A program made the translations under genes and the position numbers. Below the pieces are notes generated by a model. The model did no database searches. It was given only the letters and a program-made list of their open reading frames with translations, and had not been told where the DNA came from. A stretch of 5,275 nucleotides of DNA from NCBI GenBank assembly GCA_002167365.1, contig NHCU01000053.1, positions 1 through 5,275 on the forward strand, given 5' to 3'. The DNA comes from Betaproteobacteria bacterium TMED41 (lineage in GTDB: Bacteria > Pseudomonadota > Gammaproteobacteria > Burkholderiales > Burkholderiaceae_A). The stretch's first letter is position 1. Each line of letters starts with the position of its first letter. Positions 1-4,405 of the stretch are shown here, one piece after another.

Positions 1-43
1 TTATTTAAAATTTTTCAACAAACCTTTAAATTTTATTATTCAT

Positions 44-67
44 TATATACAGTTAATACTGTATATA
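44..67. repeat. Perfect 10-bp inverted repeat, possible operator
   Basis: The left arm TATATACAGT (44-53) and right arm ACTGTATATA (58-67) are exact reverse complements separated by the 4-base spacer TAAT. The symmetry, the CAG/CTG cores and the lack of a following T-run suggest a dimeric repressor or activator site rather than a transcription terminator. It lies in otherwise featureless AT-rich DNA about 190 bases before the small ORF at 257. It could equally serve a gene lying left of the window. The right arm is shared with the LexA-like box at 59-74. AT-rich DNA produces short palindromes by chance, but ten exact pairs with a GC-containing core are less expected. Confidence 0.5.
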
Positions 68-74
68 TGTATAG
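59..74 (+). promoter_or_regulatory. LexA-like (SOS box) candidate
   Basis: CTGTATATATGTATAG matches the gamma/betaproteobacterial LexA consensus CTGTATATATATACAG at 14 of 16 positions. The left CTG half is perfect and the right half reads TAG instead of CAG. It overlaps the right arm of the inverted repeat at 44-67, so the locus has three potential half-sites. No good sigma-70 promoter was recognised around it. The Rhodobacter-type alphaproteobacterial LexA motif (GTTC-N7-GTTC) is different, so a true site would argue for a beta- or gammaproteobacterial host. The call rests on consensus matching by eye. Confidence 0.3.
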
Positions 75-136
75 CATTAGAATTATCATTTAATTATTTT
101 AAAAATTATTCAAAAATTCATCAGATAAGTTCATAA

Positions 137-180
137 AAATCGAGCAAGTGTCGATTTCAATATCAGACTGCTGGTATTGA
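137..180. other. Two abutting stem-loops in the leader of the small ORF
   Basis: The first hairpin has 7-bp arms AAATCGA (137-143) and TCGATTT (151-157) with a 7-base loop. The second pairs TCAATATCAG (157-166) with CTGGTATTGA (171-180), ten pairs including one G-T wobble, around the tetraloop ACTG. They meet at base 157 and could stack. Read on the plus strand neither is followed by a U-run. Read on the minus strand the first stem ends in five T residues, so it could be a weak terminator for leftward transcripts. Alternatives are a structured 5' leader or part of a small RNA. Function is unknown. Confidence 0.35.
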
Positions 181-256
181 TTATATTGCTAATTAACAAT
201 AAAAAAATGAAATAGGATTTATATTGTTTGTGGATTAAGGAAAGGCTGCTTCAGTT

Positions 257-412
257 ATGAACAAAACTATATTTATTTTTAGAAAAGATCAAAGAAAGTT
301 GTTGGAGGCGATAAAAAAAAATATTGAAAATGAAAATAAAGAAAAAAGACAAAGTCTTGCAAAATTATTAAACAAAATGGCCGCAAAGGTTAACGCATCG
401 AATTTCCACTAA
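257..412 (+). CDS. Small hypothetical protein, 51 aa, Lys/Asn-rich
   Basis: This is an open reading frame from ATG at 257 to TAA at 410-412. The frame is closed upstream by TAA at 236-238, so this ATG is the only usable start. A purine-rich AAGGAAAGG (237-245) ends 11 bases before the start and is a plausible Shine-Dalgarno site. The product starts MNKTIFIFRKDQRKLL and ends KVNASNFH. Ten of its 51 residues are lysine and seven asparagine, and residues 11-45 look mostly helical and basic. There is no signal peptide, membrane segment or cysteine. I do not recognise a family. It converges on the minus-strand dehydrogenase gene with 49 bases between the stops. The composition could partly reflect AT-rich DNA, so a chance ORF remains possible; the ribosome binding site and isolated position favour a real small gene. 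Confidence 0.4.
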   Translation: MNKTIFIFRKDQRKLLEAIKKNIENENKEKRQSLAKLLNKMAAKVNASNFH

Positions 413-461
413 AAGTTTAAAACTTAAGAAAATAATCGATTAATTTGAATCAAAAAATTAG

Positions 462-1400
462 TTATATTTGTTTTTTTGTTTGGTTTTTAAGCCTAGCAAG
501 CAGAGATGTAGTATCTAGTTCTCCTTTTCCCATATATTGAAGTTCTTGATAAAAGGTGTCTACCAGCTTGGTTACTGGAAGCATTGCGTTTAATTCTTCT
601 GCCTTTTTAAAAGCGATTTCCAGATCTTTTCTCATTAAGTCAACCGCAAAACCAAAATCATATTTACCATCTAACATGGTGCTACCTCTGTTTTGCATTT
701 GCCAACTACTAGCTGCACCTTTCTCTATAATTTCAAGAACTTTTTTCATATTTAGTCCGGCTTTTTGTCCAAAATTAATGCCCTCAGCTAAACCTTGTAT
801 TAGTCCAGCTATGCAAATTTGATTAACCATTTTAGCCAGCTGGCCAGAACCATTTTTACCGATGAGAGAGGATCCCTTTGAGTAGAGATCAATGATTGGT
901 TTTGATTTTTTATATATAGATAATTCTCCTCCACACATAACTGAAAGTTGCCCCCTAATTGCGCCGAGATTTCCCCCCGAGACAGGAGCATCAAGGAAAT
1001 TAATATTTAGATTAGATGCAATTTTGGATAGTTTTATTGCAATGTCGGCAGACGTTGTGGTGTGGTCGATGAATATACTACCTTTCTTCATAGCTTCAAA
1101 GCTTCCGTTCTGCCCTGTTGTTACATCTTTGAGGTCATCATCTTTTCCCACACAACTTAAAACAAAATCTGCATTTATTGATGCCTCCTTTGGAGACAAA
1201 GCATAGGTAACTTTATATTTTTTGAATGATTTAACCCAAGCAATACTTTTTTGAGTATTTCGGTTAAAAACAGTAACAGACAGACCGGATTTTGCTAGAT
1301 GTCCAGCCATCGAGGCACCCATAACACCAAGACCAATAAATGCTACTTTAGCATTTGGAATGGATTTGTATTCGCGATGATCAATATAAGAATTTTCCAA
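462..1400 (-). CDS. NAD(P)-dependent beta-hydroxyacid dehydrogenase (3-hydroxyisobutyrate / tartronate-semialdehyde reductase family)
   Basis: This is a 312-aa cytoplasmic oxidoreductase that interconverts a beta-hydroxyacid and its semialdehyde. The Rossmann dinucleotide motif is at G23-L-G25-V-M-G28, with strand 2 ending in N46-R47. The substrate-binding motif DAPVSGG is at 137-143. The G-S-G-x-x-A-K190-M-V-N193 segment carries the expected catalytic lysine, and K258-D259 belongs to the C-terminal helical domain. In this family an Asn-Arg pair after strand 2 generally goes with NADP(H) preference, whereas an acidic residue there goes with NAD(H); that inference is moderate. Substrate cannot be read from sequence: 3-hydroxyisobutyrate, tartronate semialdehyde and succinic semialdehyde enzymes all share these motifs. 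About 16 residues precede the usual start of the family. The ATG directly abuts the upstream gene's TAA (TAAATG) and no Shine-Dalgarno site is in range, so translation is probably coupled. It is last in a three-gene minus-strand operon. Confidence 0.9.
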   Translation of the reverse strand: MENSYIDHREYKSIPNAKVAFIGLGVMGASMAGHLAKSGLSVTVFNRNTQKSIAWVKSFKKYKVTYALSPKEASINADFVLSCVGKDDDLKDVTTGQNGSFEAMKKGSIFIDHTTTSADIAIKLSKIASNLNINFLDAPVSGGNLGAIRGQLSVMCGGELSIYKKSKPIIDLYSKGSSLIGKNGSGQLAKMVNQICIAGLIQGLAEGINFGQKAGLNMKKVLEIIEKGAASSWQMQNRGSTMLDGKYDFGFAVDLMRKDLEIAFKKAEELNAMLPVTKLVDTFYQELQYMGKGELDTTSLLARLKNQTKKQI

Positions 1401-1781
1401 TTATCTGACTTTGGTTGGAATACCCTTTGCCGAGAATACTAAAAATGGCAAATTGAGATTTTGTTTGTTTTTTTGAAAAACAAAACAAGGCCTAAGAGAA
1501 ATCAAAGGCATTTTGAAAAAAATACTTTTGTTTTCATATAAATGAGTAGTCTTATTTATACTTTTAATATTAAACATGACTTTCTCTCCTGGCCGCAATT
1601 TTACATGGAGTGGTCCATCGTTTATTGGAAATAAATTCAGGTTTATATCAAATTTATAAATTCCTTGGTCATTAACAACCCCATTTTCGATAGATGAAAA
1701 AACTTTTGGAGAAAAAAAAGAAAGAAAAGTGATTTTTCCAAAAAGTAAACAAACATATCGTCTCTTTATCAAAGTGGACAT
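1401..1781 (-). CDS. Short membrane-associated or exported protein, possible degenerate CtaG/Cox11-like
   Basis: This is a 126-aa protein with a basic N-terminus (K6-R7-R8) and a hydrophobic stretch at about 9-28 interrupted by K16; this could be a signal peptide or short anchor. The rest (41-126) is beta-rich. By eye it resembles the copper chaperone CtaG/Cox11: V10-C-L-L-F-G-K-I-T can be laid on the VPLYxLFCxxTG segment, FDINLN (44-49) on the FDxNV strand, LRPGE (62-66) on the conserved V-x-PGE, and C99-F-V-F followed by Q107-N-L on CFCF-xEQ-L, with similar spacing. CtaG delivers copper to cytochrome c oxidase. Here the second Cys of CFCF is Val and the juxtamembrane Cys is Gly, so the copper site would be lost or altered. 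It is also much shorter than CtaG (about 180-200 aa) and lacks a full transmembrane helix. The match is weak; an unrelated secreted beta-sandwich protein is possible. It is middle gene of the operon, 17 bases after the phosphatase-like gene. Confidence 0.6.
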   Translation of the reverse strand: MSTLIKRRYVCLLFGKITFLSFFSPKVFSSIENGVVNDQGIYKFDINLNLFPINDGPLHVKLRPGEKVMFNIKSINKTTHLYENKSIFFKMPLISLRPCFVFQKNKQNLNLPFLVFSAKGIPTKVR

Positions 1782-1792
1782 GTTAATGATTA

Positions 1793-1800
1793 TTTCCTCT
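1793..1800 (-). promoter_or_regulatory. Ribosome binding site overlapping the upstream stop codon
   Basis: On the minus strand AGAGGAAA (1800 down to 1793) overlaps the TAG stop (1801-1799) of the phosphatase-like gene. Its AGGA core lies 13 bases before the ATG at 1781, slightly longer than ideal. The overlap of stop codon and ribosome binding site suggests coupled translation of the two genes. Confidence 0.55.
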
Positions 1801-2155
1801 AAAATTTATAAAAACCAAGTTGAACTGACAGGCCAATTAAAGAGCTACATCTACCCCCAGTTCTGCAATATGCGAGGATAGGTTTGGGAAGTTTGTCAAG
1901 GTGGGTAGCCATCTTTGATGCCTCTTCTTCAGATTGATAGTTGCTTGAAACTGGAAGAAATTCGAAGCTTATTCCAAGATTTTTAGCTTCATTCTCAATA
2001 CTAATTTTTGTAGGTTGTTTTTTATCCGACTCAAAATCAGGTCGGTTACAAATAATGCTTTTAAATCCCATTTTTTTTATGTCATGCAGATTTTCTACAG
2101 AAATTTGTCCTGAAATAGCTATTTCATCAGTGATCCAATGTGGTGTGTGATTCAT
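1799..2155 (-). CDS. DUF442/TIGR01244-type phosphatase-like (or sulfur-transfer) protein, 118 aa
   Basis: The ATG at 2155 gives MNHTPHWITDEIAISGQI, which matches the usual opening of this family. An in-frame TTG at 2185 would add ten residues but has no ribosome binding site, so I reject it. The fold is the small dual-specificity phosphatase domain: a GF-x-S-I-I strand followed by N38-R-P-D (family NRPDxE motif), then strands and helices leading to the phosphate-binding loop Y96-C97-R-T-G-G-R102-C103-S-S. The C-x4-R spacing, one shorter than the classical CX5R, is what I recall for this family. C97 would be the nucleophile. Related domains occur in bacterial tyrosine phosphatases (Neisseria NMA1982) and in Blh-type proteins tied to sulfide handling. 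The protein ends only 16 residues after R102, about 15-20 short of typical relatives, and carries an extra Cys at 103. It is first gene of the minus-strand operon; its substrate is unknown. Confidence 0.8.
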   Translation of the reverse strand: MNHTPHWITDEIAISGQISVENLHDIKKMGFKSIICNRPDFESDKKQPTKISIENEAKNLGISFEFLPVSSNYQSEEEASKMATHLDKLPKPILAYCRTGGRCSSLIGLSVQLGFYKF

Positions 2156-2246
2156 AAAAAGTCCGGTAAAAAGCAGTTGTTGCAAATTTTAAAATCTGGC
2201 ACTAGAACTTCAGGAAAAAAGACATTGTTGGAAATTTAATTTTAAT

Positions 2247-2275
2247 TTTACAAATATACTTTGTTATCGTATACA
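2247..2275 (+). promoter_or_regulatory. Candidate sigma-70 promoter for the fbp-prk-fba operon
   Basis: TTTACA (2247-2252) differs from the -35 consensus at one base and is followed after 17 bases by TATACA (2270-2275), which keeps the TATA core but lacks the final T. This would give a leader of about 60 bases before the fbp ATG. An alternative -10, TATACT (2255-2260), is a better hexamer but has no good -35. No convincing CbbR (LysR-type T-N11-A) site was picked out in the AT-rich background. It lies in the 185-base divergent region shared with the minus-strand operon. Confidence 0.3.
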
Positions 2276-2294
2276 TATTATTTTTTTTTGGCAA
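2266..2294 (-). promoter_or_regulatory. Candidate promoter for the minus-strand three-gene operon
   Basis: Read on the minus strand, TTGCCA (2294-2289) is separated by 17 bases, mostly a run of A, from TACGAT (2271-2266). Each hexamer has two mismatches to consensus. The intervening A-tract would bend the DNA. The site overlaps the candidate rightward promoter, so the two operons could be regulated from one shared segment. The start codon at 2155 would lie about 105 bases downstream of the initiation point. This is motif matching by eye in AT-rich DNA. Confidence 0.25.
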
Positions 2295-2340
2295 AAAAAT
2301 CTTAATTTAAATTCATTAAATCAAACTTAGGAATTTTATA

Positions 2341-3411
2341 ATGGAAACTGAAAAAATTGATCTATCGAATTTTTTATTAAAAAATTCTACTAGTTATGAA
2401 GATCCAAAATCATTTGTTGAGTTAATGATGGGAATTATTGATGCCAGTAACTTAATATCGACTCTCATTTCTAACGGCGAGATTGGTGGTGTTCTTGGAA
2501 ACTTACCAACTACAAACATCCAAGGCGAAACGCAGAAAAAACTAGATGTTTTGTCAAACGATATATTCATTGAAGCACTATTGAAAAATAATTTAGTTTC
2601 CTGTTTGATTTCAGAGGAGAATGAGAACCCTATAACAAATGAATACAATCCTTCCGGGCCATATACTGTTTTTTTTGATCCCCTGGATGGCTCTTCTAAT
2701 ATTGACGTTAATGTCTCAGTAGGTTCCATTTTCTCAATTTTTAAATACAAAAAAAATTCCGATTCAAATGATATAGTTACTCTTGACCCTGGAAGAGAAC
2801 AAATTGCAGCTGGTTATGCCTTGTATGGCCCTTCCACGATGTTTGTTCTTTCAACAGGTAAAGGAACTCATGGTTTTACCTTTAATTCTGATAGTAAAAA
2901 ATTTATTCTTACCCATCCAAACATTACTGTTCCAATTGAAACTCATGAGTTTTCAATAAACACTAGTAATGAAAGATTTTGGAACCCCCCAATCTCTCGC
3001 TACATTAAAGAGTGTAATGATGGGGAAATAGGGGAACGTGACAAAAATTTTAATATGAGGTGGACCGGAAGTATGGTTGCTGATGTTCATCGTATACTTA
3101 TGAGAGGTGGCATATTTATGTATCCCAAAGATTCAAAAGTTCCTGAAAAGGCTGGAAGGTTGAGACTGATGTATGAGGCAAACCCAATGGCTTTTTTGAT
3201 GGAGCAAGCAAGGGGTGCTGCTTCAACAGGCAGGGAAAAACTTTTGGATATAATTCCTGAATGTTTTCACCAGAGAATATCTGTAATTATGGGTTCAAAA
3301 GAGGAAGTTGACCGCGTGATACGTTATTATGCTGAACATGATGATGGAAAAGATTTTGAGTATAAATCTCCTTTGTTTAAAGAGAGGTCATTGTTCCAAA
3401 AATCTGATTAA
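2341..3411 (+). CDS. fbp: Fructose-1,6-bisphosphatase class I (cbbF)
   Basis: This 356-aa enzyme hydrolyses fructose 1,6-bisphosphate to fructose 6-phosphate in the CBB regeneration phase and in gluconeogenesis. The metal-binding core is clear: S91-E92-E93, then F112-D113-P-L-D116-G-S-S-N-I-D122. Further family segments are GYALYGPSTMFVLSTGKGTHGFT at about 158-180, RWTGSMVADVHRIL at 240-253, GGIFMYP at 256-262 and GRLRLMYEANPMAFLMEQA at 272-290, with the metal-ligand E279. The C-terminal HQR-x-x-V-x-MGS-x-EEV segment is at 310-323. The length is slightly above the usual 330-340 because of short additions at the C-terminus. AGGA (2329-2332) lies 8 bases before the ATG, which settles the start. 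It is first gene of a rightward operon, with prk 23 bases downstream. The neighbours make the Calvin-cycle role (cbbF) the likely one. Bacterial enzymes of this class can also act on sedoheptulose 1,7-bisphosphate, which cannot be told from sequence alone. Confidence 0.97.
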   Translation: METEKIDLSNFLLKNSTSYEDPKSFVELMMGIIDASNLISTLISNGEIGGVLGNLPTTNIQGETQKKLDVLSNDIFIEALLKNNLVSCLISEENENPITNEYNPSGPYTVFFDPLDGSSNIDVNVSVGSIFSIFKYKKNSDSNDIVTLDPGREQIAAGYALYGPSTMFVLSTGKGTHGFTFNSDSKKFILTHPNITVPIETHEFSINTSNERFWNPPISRYIKECNDGEIGERDKNFNMRWTGSMVADVHRILMRGGIFMYPKDSKVPEKAGRLRLMYEANPMAFLMEQARGAASTGREKLLDIIPECFHQRISVIMGSKEEVDRVIRYYAEHDDGKDFEYKSPLFKERSLFQKSD

Positions 3412-3434
3412 ATTTTTTTTGTTAGGATCCTATT

Positions 3435-4307
3435 ATGTCTATATCGTATCCCATTGTTGCAATAACAGGATCATCTGGTGCCGGAACGTCAACTGTACTT
3501 CATAGCTTTAGACACATCTTTAGACGTGAGGGATTGATTGTTCAAATTGTTCAAGGCGATTCCTTTCATAGGTTTGATAGAGAGGGAATGCTTGACGCAA
3601 TGAGGGTTGCAGAAGAAAAAGGAAATACCAATTTTAGCCACTTTGGTCCTGAATCAAATTTACTTGAAGATTTAGCTAACTTGTTTGATGTTTATGGTGG
3701 TTCTGGTAAAGGACAGTTTCGAAGATATCTTCATAATTCAGATGAAGCGTCTTTTTACAAACAGGAATCAGGTACTTTCACCCCTTGGGAGCCTATTCGA
3801 GAAAACACTGATTTATTGTTTTATGAAGGTCTTCATGGAGCATATAGGCACAAAGACATCGACGTTGCAAAGCACGTGGATTTGTTAGTGGGTGTTGTCC
3901 CAATCATCAATTTAGAATGGATACAAAAATTACATCGCGATCAAGTTACTCGGGGTTATTCCCAAGAAGCAATTGTTGATACTATTTTGAGAAGAATGCC
4001 AGATTATGTTAACTACATCATTCCTCAATTTTCCAGAACGCATGTAAATTTTCAGCGTGTTCCGACAGTAGATACTTCCAATCCTTTTGTTGCGAGATCA
4101 ATACCGACTGCAGACGAGTCAATGGTTGTTATTAGGTTTGCCGATCCAAAAGGAATTGATTTTCCATATTTGTTATCCATGTTGGATGGCTCTGTAATGA
4201 CTAGGCCAAATACTTTAGTAATTCCCGGTGGAAAAATGGGTCTGGCAATGCAGTTAATTTTCACACCAATGGTATTGCGGTTAGTTGAGTTAAAAAAGAA
4301 GGTATAG
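3435..4307 (+). CDS. prk: Phosphoribulokinase, proteobacterial short type (cbbP)
   Basis: This 290-aa cytoplasmic kinase phosphorylates ribulose 5-phosphate with ATP to give ribulose 1,5-bisphosphate, the RubisCO substrate, and is diagnostic of the Calvin cycle. The P-loop G12-S-S-G-A-G-T-S is at 12-19. Residues fall at the same numbers as in the Rhodobacter sphaeroides enzyme as I remember it: catalytic base D42, then H45, R49, Walker B acid E131, K165, R168, D169 and R173. R31, R234 and R257, tied to NADH activation in that enzyme, are also present, so an NADH-activated octamer is expected. The light-regulated cysteine pair of plant and cyanobacterial enzymes is absent at the P-loop. The length is typical. 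AGGA (3424-3427) sits 7 bases before the ATG. The 23-base gap to fbp implies cotranscription. It ends in TAG. All catalytic residues are intact. Confidence 0.98.
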   Translation: MSISYPIVAITGSSGAGTSTVLHSFRHIFRREGLIVQIVQGDSFHRFDREGMLDAMRVAEEKGNTNFSHFGPESNLLEDLANLFDVYGGSGKGQFRRYLHNSDEASFYKQESGTFTPWEPIRENTDLLFYEGLHGAYRHKDIDVAKHVDLLVGVVPIINLEWIQKLHRDQVTRGYSQEAIVDTILRRMPDYVNYIIPQFSRTHVNFQRVPTVDTSNPFVARSIPTADESMVVIRFADPKGIDFPYLLSMLDGSVMTRPNTLVIPGGKMGLAMQLIFTPMVLRLVELKKKV

Positions 4308-4405
4308 AAAAAATTATCTTGTTTTCGTAATTCTTTAAGTTTTTTTCATCGGCTTTGGTTTAAAATTAATGTGATAAAAAGTTTTTGTTAGGAGGTTTTT
4401 TATAG
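4308..4405 (+). other. prk-fba intergenic gap with fba leader
   Basis: These 98 bases are the only sizeable break inside the CBB gene run. They contain weak AT-only pairing (AATTA at 4312-4316 with TAATT at 4328-4332) and a run of seven T at 4340-4346, but no GC-rich stem, so a strong terminator is not supported. GATAAA (4373-4378) resembles a -10 box but lacks a correctly spaced -35. Partial attenuation or a secondary promoter is possible but not shown. Confidence 0.3.
4390..4395 (+). promoter_or_regulatory. Strong Shine-Dalgarno site of fba
   Basis: AGGAGG is a full-consensus ribosome binding site, 10 bases before the ATG at 4406. It is the strongest in the window and fixes the start of the aldolase gene. 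It fits high expression of this enzyme relative to fbp and prk, which have only AGGA cores. Confidence 0.8.

Noticed and set aside
413..461. Terminator between the convergent small ORF and the dehydrogenase gene
   Set aside because: Only AT-rich pairing was found (AAGTTT at 413-418 with AAACTT at 420-425, a one-base loop), which cannot form a real hairpin; no GC-containing stem is followed by a U-run.
556..1206. Plus-strand open frames opposite the dehydrogenase gene (88 and 104 codons)
   Set aside because: They lie wholly inside a well-supported minus-strand gene, have no family resemblance and no ribosome binding sites.
2156..2185. Upstream TTG start extending the phosphatase-like protein by ten residues
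   Set aside because: There is no ribosome binding site before the TTG, and the added hydrophobic residues do not fit the family, whereas the ATG at 2155 gives the usual N-terminus.
2231..2313. Short TTTTAA tandem repeats and the AATTTAAATT palindrome
   Set aside because: These are best explained as low-complexity AT-rich DNA; they have no GC-containing core and no repeat elsewhere in the window.
2186..2340. CbbR (T-N11-A) operator before fbp
   Set aside because: The motif is so degenerate that it occurs many times by chance in this AT-rich stretch, and no symmetric pair stood out.
2394..2750. 118-codon minus-strand open frame inside fbp
   Set aside because: It is the antisense of conserved FBPase codons, including the metal-binding motif, and has no independent coding signal.
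4052..4264. 70-codon minus-strand open frame inside prk
   Set aside because: It is antisense to conserved phosphoribulokinase sequence with no recognisable product.
4312..4346. Intrinsic terminator after prk
   Set aside because: The 5-bp all-AT stem with an 11-base loop is too weak, and the T-run at 4340-4346 is not directly next to it.
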